A stretch of DNA of 64,000 bases from Bacteroidales bacterium UBA6117. Lineage in GTDB: Bacteria; Bacteroidota; Bacteroidia; Bacteroidales; VadinHA17. Shown one piece after another: positions 43,708 through 52,180 of the stretch; position 1 is the stretch's first letter, and every line of letters starts with the position of its first letter. A program made the translations under genes and the position numbers. The notes under the pieces were generated by a model. The model saw only the letters and a program-made list of their open reading frames with translations. It searched no databases and was not told where the DNA came from. Location of the stretch: NCBI GenBank assembly GCA_002428385.1, contig DIWB01000066.1, forward strand, positions 1 through 64,000, in the 5' to 3' direction.

Positions 43708-44508
43708 TCAGCTCCAGATGTCGGCTTTCCTCAGGTTTATTTCGCCCTCGAAAAACATCCTTGCTATTTTCTCAAAATAGGGAGTATAATCCGATATAAA
43801 AAACTGGTCGCTGACGCGGCCGGAATCATTCAGCAGATTGTTCTTTTCCAGGGTATCCCTCAGGATCATCGATACTATCCTTGCTGAATCCACAACCTCA
43901 ATATTGAAATTAAAGAATTTACTTATCTGGTTCCTGATTATCGGATAATGAGTGCAGCCCAGAATAAGTGCCTCTATGCCATTCAGTGAGTCGTGCGAGA
44001 GATAGGTTCGGATTATTGCATTGCTGATGTCATCGAAAATGAATCCTTCCTCGATCATCGGAACCAGAAGCGGGGTGGCCATCGACACAAGCCGGGTCCC
44101 GGGTATTCTTTCCCTGATCTTTGCATCGTATGTACCCGAGCTGATAGTTCTTTTTGTACCAATCACTCCGACCTTTCTGAAATTCCTTGTGGCAAGGTAA
44201 TCGACAACCGGATCTATCACGTCTATCATCGGGGCCCTGTCCTGGAATTCTTTTTTCAGAGTATCAAATGCAGATGCGGAGGCTGAATTGCAGGCAACCA
44301 GAATCGCTTTCGCGTTGTGATCGAGCAGGAATTCAGTGATCTTTCCCGAGTAGTACCTGATGGCCTCAGCTGATTTGTCTCCATAGGGCAGGTGAGCGGT
44401 GTCGCCAAAGTAAACCAGGCTTTCTCCCGGGAGTATCTGTTTTATGGCATTTGCAACGGTGAGTCCTCCGACTCCCGAATCGAATATTCCGATAGGTTGT
44501 TCCTTCAC
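43708..44508 (-). CDS. murI: Glutamate racemase
   Basis: This protein of about 266 aa makes D-glutamate for peptidoglycan. The catalytic cysteines lie in LVACNSASASAF and LGCTHYPI, and the N-terminal IGIFDSGVGGLTV is characteristic. Position of the start matters here. The frame opens at a GTG (44535), but that codon lies inside the stem of an intrinsic terminator. The GTG at 44508, giving VKEQPIGIFDSG, matches family starts and is preferred. Expression by read-through of that terminator, or by a promoter not recognised here, would be needed. Confidence 0.93.
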   Translation of the reverse strand: MKEQPIGIFDSGVGGLTVANAIKQILPGESLVYFGDTAHLPYGDKSAEAIRYYSGKITEFLLDHNAKAILVACNSASASAFDTLKKEFQDRAPMIDVIDPVVDYLATRNFRKVGVIGTKRTISSGTYDAKIRERIPGTRLVSMATPLLVPMIEEGFIFDDISNAIIRTYLSHDSLNGIEALILGCTHYPIIRNQISKFFNFNIEVVDSARIVSMILRDTLEKNNLLNDSGRVSDQFFISDYTPYFEKIARMFFEGEINLRKADIWS

Positions 44509-44521
44509 GGGGTAAATTATT

Positions 44522-44557
44522 AAAAAAGTGACCACCTGCCGGTTCGCAGATGGTCAC
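44522..44557 (-). terminator. Intrinsic terminator after the bamA-skp operon
   Basis: A 12-bp stem (44528-44539 with 44546-44557, one mismatch) with a 6-base loop is followed on the minus strand by six T residues. It lies 18 bp past the stop codon of the second skp-like gene. This is the clearest rho-independent terminator in the window. Confidence 0.8.
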
Positions 44558-44575
44558 TTATATTTCTTGCCTGAG

Positions 44576-45097
44576 CTATTTAATCCCAAGTTTCGTTTTT
44601 GCAAGTGGCAGGACGTTGGTGCTTTTTGCCTCATCAAAATAGGTGATGGCGCCAATTGAAGTGTCAAAGACATAAACGAAGCCGTTTTCCTTTCCAACAT
44701 CCTTAATTGCCTTATCGGCTTTCTGGGTTATCGGGGTGAAGAGTTCTACCTGCTTTTCCTGCATGGTGGTCTGTGCATTTGTCTGGAATTCAGTAAGTCT
44801 CCTCTGCGAATCATTAAGTTCCTGTTCCTTGGTCTGACGTACCAGATCGGTCAGATTCTTGCTTTCCTTCAGGTAGTTTTCATACTTGTTGTTAAGTTCA
44901 ACCTGAAGCAATTCAGCCGTGTTGGTTAACTCAGTATTCAGTTTTTCAAGAGTTACAATCGCAGAGTCATATTCCGGCATGGCCTGAATGAGTTCGGTAC
45001 GATTAATATGTCCAAATTTCAAATTCTGTGAAAAAGCGCTCTGTCCGATAAAAGCTGCAATAAATATAACTGCAAGGGTTCCTATAATTCTTTTCAT
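44576..45097 (-). CDS. OmpH/Skp-like periplasmic chaperone, second copy
   Basis: The roughly 173-aa chaperone has a cleavable signal (ending GQSAFSQ). The mature protein starts LKFGHINRTELIQAMPEYD, has a long coiled coil, and a C-terminal lobe with ENGFVYVFDTSIGAITY. The ATG at 45097 is chosen because the signal peptide starts there; the open frame extends to a TTG at 45127. The protein should hold unfolded outer-membrane proteins for BamA, whose gene lies two genes upstream. It is followed by a terminator. Confidence 0.88.
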   Translation of the reverse strand: MKRIIGTLAVIFIAAFIGQSAFSQNLKFGHINRTELIQAMPEYDSAIVTLEKLNTELTNTAELLQVELNNKYENYLKESKNLTDLVRQTKEQELNDSQRRLTEFQTNAQTTMQEKQVELFTPITQKADKAIKDVGKENGFVYVFDTSIGAITYFDEAKSTNVLPLAKTKLGIK

Positions 45098-45137
45098 TCT
45101 GATTTGATTTTTAAAATGATGATGCAAAAATAACTAA

Positions 45138-45653
45138 TTAATTTTTATAACCTAATTTCTCAAGTACCTGATCGCTAATGTCAAATTTAGGATTGGCGAA
45201 GAGAATATTGCCTCCGGCAGCCGTGTCAAAAACAGCAGCGTAGCTTCCTTCGGCCGCTATTGTTTTGATCGCCTTCAGAATTTCATCCTGGATCGGTTTA
45301 ACAAGTTCTTCCCGTTTCTTGAAAAGTTCTCCCTCAACACCGAAATACTTGTTCTGCAAGTCCTTCACTTCCCTTTCCTTATTTACAATCGCCTCTTCCC
45401 TTTTCGCCTTCATGTCCTGTGAAAGAAGCACCACATCGTTCTGATAAGATTTGTACATCTGATCAACAACCGCATAACCGTCGGAAATCTCTTTCTCCCA
45501 TTGTTTTGAGAGATTGTCAAGTTGTTCCTGGGCCTGATTAAAAGAAGGAATATTCTTCCTTATATAATCTGAATCGACAAATCCATATTTCTGAGCTGAG
45601 GCAAAAGCCGCAGTCAGGAATGCAAGGATCATGACTAAACCTATTCTTTTCAT
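45138..45653 (-). CDS. OmpH/Skp-like periplasmic chaperone, first copy
   Basis: The 171-aa paralogue of the next gene has a signal ending FASAQ, mature start KYGFVDSDYIRKNIPSFNQAQ, a charged coiled coil, and SYAAVFDTAAGGNILFANPKFD near the end. It lies 18 bp downstream of bamA. Tandem OmpH genes after bamA are the usual Bacteroidetes order; the two copies may form mixed trimers. Confidence 0.88.
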   Translation of the reverse strand: MKRIGLVMILAFLTAAFASAQKYGFVDSDYIRKNIPSFNQAQEQLDNLSKQWEKEISDGYAVVDQMYKSYQNDVVLLSQDMKAKREEAIVNKEREVKDLQNKYFGVEGELFKKREELVKPIQDEILKAIKTIAAEGSYAAVFDTAAGGNILFANPKFDISDQVLEKLGYKN

Positions 45654-45671
45654 AACTGATAAAATTAATGA

Positions 45672-48191
45672 TTAAAACTGCTGACCTATCGTGAAACTAA
45701 ATTGTCCTTTGTTGGCGTCAGGGAACTGTATGGGATCATCGACGGGATCAAATCCATACCCCCAGTCAACTCCCAGGAGTCCGAACATAGGCAGGTTGGC
45801 CCTGACACCTATACCTGCAGCCCTGTTCATCCTTAACGGATTATACTGCCTGATTTCGGTCCAGGCTTTTCCGGCCTCAAGGAAGGCCAGGCCATAGATT
45901 GTAGCCTGCTGGTTCAGTGAAACCGGGTATCTGAGTTCAAGTGTGAATTTCGAATAAACGTTCCCCGTGGGAGAACCTGACCCCGGATCTGTAGGGGTTA
46001 CCGAACCGTCGGTATAACCCCTTAAGGCGATTATCTCACGTCCGTAAAGACTGTAACCTGTCATGCCGCTTCCTCCAAGATAGAAGTTTTCAAATGGTGA
46101 AGGTCCGATATCCTTGTTGTAATGTCCGAGATAACCGAATGAAAATCTTGTGTTAAGTACCAGCTTATCATCCGTTGTGATGGGATGGAAATAATCGGCC
46201 TTGAACACCCATTTGTGAAATTCTATCCATTTGTATTTTTCCCTGTCTTCAAGTCCGACCATGTTCCTGCCGCTGATAAGGGAAAATGGCGGGGTTGCCT
46301 GCAGTGAAAGGGTAAAAGTGGATCCGTTGGTCGGATAAATGAGGTTCGGACCCGTTGAATATCTCGTAAGCTTTGTCGACAAGGTAAGCATATTCGACAC
46401 TCCGTCGGAAAACAGGAAGTGATAATATGTGAAATCGTTGAGCCTGTACCTCTGGTAATTTATTTCTCCGGAAAGGGAGAAGAAATCATCAGGCCATTCG
46501 AGTCGTTTCCCAAGGCCGATTGATGCTCCGTTCGTAAGCATCGACTGGAAATTGCTGTCACTCTTCTTCCTGCCGTTTGTCATAAGCGACCGGTATACTG
46601 AAACCGAAAAGGAATTTGCCTTGTTTCCTCCCAGCCATGGCTCCATGAACGAAAGGTTATAGGACTGATAAAGGCGTCCGTTCGACTGGGCCCGGATACT
46701 GAGCGACTGGCCATCGCCCGAAGGATAAGGCTTCCACTCCTTTAGATTCAGGAAATTTCTCATGGAGAAATTATTGAAATGGACGCCGACTGATCCGACA
46801 AGCATTCCCGCTCCCCAGCCACCGGATATTTCAAACTGATCATTCGCTCTCTCCTCCAGCTTGTAATGAAGGTCGACAGTTCCGTTAGCCGGGTCTGGTA
46901 CCACATTAGGGCTAATCTTTTCAGGATCAAAATGACCGATCACACCAAGCTGTCTCATCGACCTCATGATAGCGTTCTTGCTGAAAAGGTCCCCGGGAAG
47001 GGTGTAGAGTTCACGCCGGGCGATATGCTCGTTGGTTCTTGTATTTCCGGTAATGATTATATTATTGAGATAGGCCTGATCACCTTCATATATCCTGACC
47101 TCCAGATCGACTGAATCATTTTCGACCTTTGCTTCGACAGGAACCAGCCTGGAGAAAAGGTAACCCTGATCCTGGTAAAGGGAACTCACCGCATCCTGCG
47201 CACCGCCAGCTCCGTTAAGCCTGTCATCGAAATGAGACATGTTATAAACTGATCCTTTCTCGATATTCAGAACCCTTGCAAGGTCTTCGGCCCTGTAAAC
47301 ACTGTTCCCTACCCATTTGATATCCCTGAGAAAGTATTGTTTCCCTTCATCAATCATTATGGCAAGGCCGACACGGTTTTCGGTGAGGGGATAGAGTGAA
47401 TCGCCAAGGATCTTGAAATCCTTGTAGCCGTTATCGTTATAAAATGTGTACAGATTGTCCTTATCCTCATCATACTTGTCGGAAATGAATTTTGAGGCCT
47501 TCAGAAAATTCATTTTTTTCATTTTCGTATTCTTCATCTTCCGGCGCAGCTGCCGGGATGAAAAATTATCATTTCCGACAAAGGTGATTTCTTCAATCTT
47601 CACTTTTTCCTTCTTGTCGACATCAACAGTAAGAATTACGTTATTTGGCTGGTCGGGATCGTCTTTCTGAATAAATTCAACCGTTGTGTTCAGAAATCCC
47701 TTTTCAACGAAGAAATCGGTGATAATCTTGCGGGTTTTCTCGAGCTGGTGACTTGTAAGCTGGGAGCCAACCGGCATATTGATCTTTTCGCTCAGGTCGG
47801 TTGTTTCCGAAGTCTTGAGACCATTATACCTTATTGAAGAAATCCTGGGTCTTTCCTGAAGGGCGATGTCAAGATAAATTGTATCTGCCTGCCTCTTTAC
47901 AATGGTTACCCTCACATCCGAGAAAAGGCCCTGCTGCCACAGTTTCCTGACGGCGTTAGTTATTGCCTCGCCAGGCACAGACACTTCCTGGTTAATTCTC
48001 AGGCCTGATATTCCAATCAGAGCATTGGTATCGAGGAATCTGACCCCCGAGATGGAAACCCCGCCGATAATGTAATCATCGGATGTGGAATAATCTATTA
48101 CACCGGCTTGTTCCTGTGAGCTGGCGGCCGAACTCAACAGGATTAAAATTACTGTCAGCAATATCCCCTTTAGTCTGTCAATCACCTTCAT
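45672..48191 (-). CDS. bamA: Outer-membrane assembly factor BamA
   Basis: The roughly 839-aa outer-membrane protein inserts beta-barrels. A signal peptide (ending SSAASSQ) is followed by POTRA domains up to about residue 420. A 16-strand Omp85 barrel comes next, with the conserved GGSGMTGYSLYGREIIALRGY loop-6 region (near VRGF-type motifs) and a final strand ending in GQQF. The start is placed at the ATG at 48191, 5 bp after uppS. The frame is open to a TTG at 48257, but that part lies inside uppS. Confidence 0.94.
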   Translation of the reverse strand: MKVIDRLKGILLTVILILLSSAASSQEQAGVIDYSTSDDYIIGGVSISGVRFLDTNALIGISGLRINQEVSVPGEAITNAVRKLWQQGLFSDVRVTIVKRQADTIYLDIALQERPRISSIRYNGLKTSETTDLSEKINMPVGSQLTSHQLEKTRKIITDFFVEKGFLNTTVEFIQKDDPDQPNNVILTVDVDKKEKVKIEEITFVGNDNFSSRQLRRKMKNTKMKKMNFLKASKFISDKYDEDKDNLYTFYNDNGYKDFKILGDSLYPLTENRVGLAIMIDEGKQYFLRDIKWVGNSVYRAEDLARVLNIEKGSVYNMSHFDDRLNGAGGAQDAVSSLYQDQGYLFSRLVPVEAKVENDSVDLEVRIYEGDQAYLNNIIITGNTRTNEHIARRELYTLPGDLFSKNAIMRSMRQLGVIGHFDPEKISPNVVPDPANGTVDLHYKLEERANDQFEISGGWGAGMLVGSVGVHFNNFSMRNFLNLKEWKPYPSGDGQSLSIRAQSNGRLYQSYNLSFMEPWLGGNKANSFSVSVYRSLMTNGRKKSDSNFQSMLTNGASIGLGKRLEWPDDFFSLSGEINYQRYRLNDFTYYHFLFSDGVSNMLTLSTKLTRYSTGPNLIYPTNGSTFTLSLQATPPFSLISGRNMVGLEDREKYKWIEFHKWVFKADYFHPITTDDKLVLNTRFSFGYLGHYNKDIGPSPFENFYLGGSGMTGYSLYGREIIALRGYTDGSVTPTDPGSGSPTGNVYSKFTLELRYPVSLNQQATIYGLAFLEAGKAWTEIRQYNPLRMNRAAGIGVRANLPMFGLLGVDWGYGFDPVDDPIQFPDANKGQFSFTIGQQF

Positions 48192-48195
48192 ATCG

Positions 48196-48942
48196 TCATT
48201 TGTCCAAAAGTTGTTCACTAGTCTTCCCAAACCTTCTCTCTCTCTTCTGGAAGTCAATTATGGCCTTGTAAAGTTCCTCCTTACCAAAATCGGGCCAAAG
48301 TACATCTGTAAAATAGAATTCTGTATAGGCCATCTGCCACAGAAGGAAGTTACTTATCCTCATCTCCCCGCTTGTCCTGATCATCAATTCGGGGTCGGGA
48401 ACTCCGGCGGTGGCCATATAGCTGCTGAAGTTGAACTCGGTAACCGATTCCGGACCAATCCGGCCGGCTGAAATATCGGAAGCCAGTTTTTTGGCAGCCT
48501 CAGTCATTTCCCACCTCGAGCTGTAACTCATGGCAACAATCAGGTTCAGCCCGGTGGCGCCGGATGTCAGATTTATTGTCTCCATCAGCCTTTTCCTCAC
48601 GTCAGTGGCAAGCCTGTCGGTATCGCCTATTGCAGAAAGCCTGATATTGTTTTTGATGAGTGTATCGGTCTCGCTGTTGAGTGACTCTACTATAATTCCC
48701 ATCAGAGCTGATACCTCTTCATCGGGTCTTCCCCAGTTTTCAGTTGAGAAAGCATACACGGTAAGATATCCCAGCCTGAGTTCGGCTGAAGCCTCTATTA
48801 CCTCCCGCAATGCCTTAACACCCTGATGATGGCCGAAAATCCTGTCCAAGCCCCTTTGCCTGGCCCATCGTCCGTTGCCATCCATTATTATTGCTATGTG
48901 TTCGGGCAGTCTGTCAGTATTGATCTCTTCTGAAAGGGACAT
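48196..48942 (-). CDS. uppS: Undecaprenyl diphosphate synthase
   Basis: The 248-aa cis-prenyltransferase builds the lipid carrier for peptidoglycan and surface polysaccharides. Motifs seen are HIAIIMDGNGRWARQRG, YLTVYAFSTENWGRP and the C-terminal ELMIRTSGEMRISNFLLWQMAYTE; the Arg-Thr-Ser-Gly pyrophosphate site is intact. It lies between the PorG-like gene (3-bp gap) and bamA. Confidence 0.96.
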   Translation of the reverse strand: MSLSEEINTDRLPEHIAIIMDGNGRWARQRGLDRIFGHHQGVKALREVIEASAELRLGYLTVYAFSTENWGRPDEEVSALMGIIVESLNSETDTLIKNNIRLSAIGDTDRLATDVRKRLMETINLTSGATGLNLIVAMSYSSRWEMTEAAKKLASDISAGRIGPESVTEFNFSSYMATAGVPDPELMIRTSGEMRISNFLLWQMAYTEFYFTDVLWPDFGKEELYKAIIDFQKRERRFGKTSEQLLDK

Positions 48943-48945
48943 GAT

Positions 48946-49677
48946 TCAGCGTCGTCTTGGTGCATCAACATCATTAAATGCAGGACATCGTACAAGCTTG
49001 TTGTAGATCTTCCAGGTAAACGCCACACCTGCAAAAGAGTACCAGTCGTTGTTGTGAAGCCATGCCTTATTCTTGTGTTGCGGATCTATATTTTCCGTTA
49101 AGCCGTCAAAGTTATCATAAAAAGTCTTACGAAAACCATATTCGACTTCAAGACCAAGATTTTTTGCAATATTTACTTTTAATCCAACAGAGAAAGGTAT
49201 GATAGGCTTAAATCCAGTTATTGGAATAACATCCTCATAAGATTCATTAAGTGGATCCCAAATTAAAGAGTCAATATTTAAATAAGAATACCCTGCTCCT
49301 GCAGCAAAATAAGGTGTAAAATTCCATTTTTTACCCTGGGTTGAATAAGGAAGAAAATTAAATTCAAATTGAAAAGCCCCTTCAACTACAAATCCCTTAA
49401 ATTTACTATTGCGTGCTAATTGAAACGAATTATTAAAGTCAGAGTCATAACCCTTAAGACCTCCCATTAAGAGGTTTGCCCGAATTGATTGTCTTGGATG
49501 GAGATTATATCTGTAAAACAATCCTCCCGCAGGTAGAGGACGATATAATATACGACCTGGGTTTATGTCACCAAGATATGATGTAACACCTCCATAAATC
49601 CCATAATCAGCACTTCTCTGTGCTGATACGGAAAATGACAATATCGTAAAAAAAAGAATGACCGTTAATTTCTTCAT
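48946..49677 (-). CDS. PorG-like outer-membrane barrel (DUF6089)
   Basis: The 243-aa beta-barrel protein has a signal peptide ending SVSAQ and the DUF6089 start ADYGIYGGVTSYLGDIN. In Porphyromonas, PorG, a barrel that anchors the PorKN rings of the type IX system, is encoded directly before uppS, as here. That synteny is the main reason for the assignment. The middle of the gene (49081-49440) is unusually A+T rich: 31% G+C by hand count, against 55-58% in sampled lines of uppS. Confidence 0.78.
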   Translation of the reverse strand: MKKLTVILFFTILSFSVSAQRSADYGIYGGVTSYLGDINPGRILYRPLPAGGLFYRYNLHPRQSIRANLLMGGLKGYDSDFNNSFQLARNSKFKGFVVEGAFQFEFNFLPYSTQGKKWNFTPYFAAGAGYSYLNIDSLIWDPLNESYEDVIPITGFKPIIPFSVGLKVNIAKNLGLEVEYGFRKTFYDNFDGLTENIDPQHKNKAWLHNNDWYSFAGVAFTWKIYNKLVRCPAFNDVDAPRRR

Positions 49678-49698
49678 CCAATCGTATTCAGAGTAAGA

Positions 49699-50460
49699 TC
49701 ATCTGAAAGAAGGAAGCCCCTTGGCAGTTGTTTTCAACTTATAGGTAACGGTAAAATTAAGGAAATAGTACTTGTCGTTTACTTTCGACACCACCGGCGG
49801 ATCAAACCCGTCGATAAAATCGGTATTGGCCCATCTACCGCTGAATTCAACACCGAAATTGAGATTGGGATTATAGATCAGGGTGGTTCCGAAACCGGCC
49901 GGGATAACAAGTGCAAAGCCTTTGAAGTCAGTGGTTCCCGGCTGAATTATTTCTCTTTGTTCCAAAGCATTATTTGGATTAACCGAGTAAGCGGCCCCTC
50001 CCACTCCTGCAAAGGCATAGAAATCGAGCGAAGACAGCATTGCCCACAGGCTTTTCCCTTTCAGAAAAAGGTAACTGCTTTCGTACTTGTTCTTTATGAA
50101 ATAAAACTCGCCCAGAAGGGCAGGTTCAAACAAATTTGTAACAGCTTCATAATCCCTGTTTTCATTCGAACCCCTCTCATCAATCGCATGGAGACTGGCG
50201 TAAGTCATGCTTGCCCTGAGGTTCGCAGTTCTTCCAAGCCGGTACCTTAAGTTTCCGTTTATGTCAAATCTCGTCTGCCGATAGCTTAAATCCTTGAATC
50301 CAAGCATATTTTCGCCATGGGTATAACCACCGATATCAGGAAACGAGAATGAGGGACCGATCCCAAGCTGGGCTTCCCATCTTCTCAGTTTCCATAGCTG
50401 GGCATCTGATAACTGGACCGCAAAACAAAATATTACGACGACGAAAAGTGATCGTTTCAT
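49699..50460 (-). CDS. Outer-membrane beta-barrel protein, DUF6089-like
   Basis: The 253-aa protein has a signal peptide ending LSDAQ and alternating hydrophobic strands typical of an eight- to ten-strand barrel (for example WEAQLGIGPSFSFPDIGGY, TNLRASMTYASLH-like strands, YYFLNFTVTYKL near the end). It resembles the following PorG-like protein in layout but little in sequence. It could be a T9SS accessory or an unrelated OmpA-type barrel. It has its own promoter, which probably drives the whole uppS-bamA-skp operon. Confidence 0.65.
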   Translation of the reverse strand: MKRSLFVVVIFCFAVQLSDAQLWKLRRWEAQLGIGPSFSFPDIGGYTHGENMLGFKDLSYRQTRFDINGNLRYRLGRTANLRASMTYASLHAIDERGSNENRDYEAVTNLFEPALLGEFYFIKNKYESSYLFLKGKSLWAMLSSLDFYAFAGVGGAAYSVNPNNALEQREIIQPGTTDFKGFALVIPAGFGTTLIYNPNLNFGVEFSGRWANTDFIDGFDPPVVSKVNDKYYFLNFTVTYKLKTTAKGLPSFR

Positions 50461-50485
50461 TATAGTTTGAATTAAATTGCTGATA

Positions 50486-50493
50486 CAAATATA
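50486..50493 (-). promoter_or_regulatory. -7 box of the outer-membrane assembly operon
   Basis: The minus strand reads TATATTTG (perfect TAnnTTTG), 26 bp upstream of the ATG at 50460, in the 72-bp gap after nadK. Confidence 0.5.
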
Positions 50494-50532
50494 ATAATCT
50501 AAAATTATTCAGCGTGTTTTAATAAAGGTAAT

Positions 50533-51411
50533 TTAGTTTCTCCTGTCGGCGCCCCACATGAGCCTGTTCCTTAAAGTGCTGTAAAAATCGATCCCTTTGA
50601 GCATAACCGTTTTCAGTTTTTCATCCGACCGCGATATTACAATCTCCTCACTGAAAGGAAGTCTGTGCGATCTGAAGTCACATGTAGCCATATAATCAGC
50701 GCTCCTCCCTTCAACTACCATCCTGAGGTTGCTCTCCCCTGAGATCACAATAGGCCGGATGGTCAGATTGTGCGGTGATATAGGAGAGATAATAATGCTT
50801 TCATCCTCTGGCGACAGGATAGGTCCTCCGACACTCAGGTTATAGGCCGTGGAACCTGTTGCCGTAGATACTATCAGTCCGTCAGCCCAGTAAGTATTCA
50901 GGTAGGCATCATCAACATGAACGTGAATGGTGATCATGCTGGGGTCAGCTTTCTGGATTGTAACTTCATTAAGGGCGGTGGAATCGCCCGGCGCAAAAAT
51001 ATCACGGGGTTTCCTGATCTCAAGGAGCGATCTTTCAATCACCTGGTATTCGCCGTTATGGAGAAGATCGATTGAATGCCCTATTTCATCCTCCGGTATG
51101 TTTGCCAGAAAGCCCATCCTTCCCGTGTTAACCCCGGCAATAGGAATTCCGAAATCTCTCACTTTGAGCATGGTTTCAAGGAAGGTGCCGTCGCCGCCTA
51201 CGCTGAGTACCAGGTCGGGCAGTTCCTTCAGACTGCCAAGGTCGTTAAACCTTTCAAAAGGTTCACTCTCCCCGCACGAAACAACACTGCCTGTATTCTG
51301 ATGCAGGTAAATCCTTATACCTTTCCTGCAAAACTCCCCGATCAGCCTGTTCACTCCCTCAACCGTCCTGGGTTTGTTCTCTTTACAATAAATGGCGACT
51401 CTCTCAAGCAT
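50533..51411 (-). CDS. nadK: NAD kinase
   Basis: The 292-aa enzyme phosphorylates NAD to NADP. The GGDGTFLE motif (in VLSVGGDGTFLETML), TGRMGFLANI and TGSTAYNLSVGGPIL are diagnostic. It is encoded 3 bp after the CBS-domain gene. This pairing recurs in Bacteroidetes and suggests that an adenylate-sensing neighbour may tune it. Confidence 0.96.
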   Translation of the reverse strand: MLERVAIYCKENKPRTVEGVNRLIGEFCRKGIRIYLHQNTGSVVSCGESEPFERFNDLGSLKELPDLVLSVGGDGTFLETMLKVRDFGIPIAGVNTGRMGFLANIPEDEIGHSIDLLHNGEYQVIERSLLEIRKPRDIFAPGDSTALNEVTIQKADPSMITIHVHVDDAYLNTYWADGLIVSTATGSTAYNLSVGGPILSPEDESIIISPISPHNLTIRPIVISGESNLRMVVEGRSADYMATCDFRSHRLPFSEEIVISRSDEKLKTVMLKGIDFYSTLRNRLMWGADRRN

Positions 51412-51414
51412 GAT

Positions 51415-52080
51415 TCAGATATTCATGTATTTCATAAGAAGATCGAAGCGTTCCGAGTAAAATTTATCCATTGAATCGTCTGACGTGATCCACGTTTTAA
51501 CATCATAATTGTACCTTTCAAACGTCCTGATTACCGAGGTCAGGTCATTTGTATTCACTTTAATGGTCACTTCCAGCTTCGTGGAGTCGGGCGGGGAAGT
51601 TACATACATGCTCAGTACCTTCACATTGTTGCCTTCCACAATCTGTGCAATCTGGGAAAGGGAATAATCCCTTTCAATGAGATCCAGAACAATTATGCCG
51701 CCCTGCTGATCCATAGAAGAAATACCTGCAAGATACCTGACGAGTTCCGACGTTGTTATTAATCCCTTATAGTGCATCTTATCATCAAGAACCGGAACAA
51801 CGCTGAGGTTAAGCCGTGAAGACAGCCCGATGACTTCAAAAAGATGCTGTTCGGTAGTGACGTAAGGTTTAAGGAGGGTGAGGGAATGATTACCTATCGG
51901 CTCTTCCGGCTGGTTCATGTCGTATATGTCGGTGTCGGAAATCAGACCGAGGAAATCGAGGTTATTGACTATCGGCAGATGAGAAATCCTGAATATTTCC
52001 ATCCAGTTGAGGGCAGTCTGACCTGTATCAGACGTTCTCAACGCGGGTATCACTTCCGATATCAGATCTTTTGCAACCAT
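51415..52080 (-). CDS. Paired CBS-domain protein with ACT-like tail
   Basis: The 221-aa soluble protein has two CBS modules (about 1-60 and 70-135; ISHLPIVNNLDFLGLISDTDI and LNLSVVPVLDDKMHYKGLITT). A C-terminal ferredoxin-like fold resembling ACT domains follows (GGIIVLDLIERDYSLSQIAQIV ... LEVTIKVNTNDL). CBS pairs bind adenosine nucleotides, so a regulator of the adjacent NAD kinase or of another enzyme is plausible but not shown. It is divergent from pdxJ. Confidence 0.8.
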   Translation of the reverse strand: MVAKDLISEVIPALRTSDTGQTALNWMEIFRISHLPIVNNLDFLGLISDTDIYDMNQPEEPIGNHSLTLLKPYVTTEQHLFEVIGLSSRLNLSVVPVLDDKMHYKGLITTSELVRYLAGISSMDQQGGIIVLDLIERDYSLSQIAQIVEGNNVKVLSMYVTSPPDSTKLEVTIKVNTNDLTSVIRTFERYNYDVKTWITSDDSMDKFYSERFDLLMKYMNI

Positions 52081-52137
52081 ATTTGCCGGCTCTCCTTTTT
52101 AATTTCACCTAAAGTTAGAAAAAAAAGAGAGTTGTTG

Positions 52138-52145
52138 TATTTTTG
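52138..52145 (+). promoter_or_regulatory. -7 box of pdxJ
   Basis: TATTTTTG (perfect TAnnTTTG) lies 35 bp before the ATG at 52181, in the divergent gap with the CBS-domain gene. Confidence 0.45.
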
Positions 52146-52180
52146 TATAAGATTACATACGCATAATCACCTTATTTATT

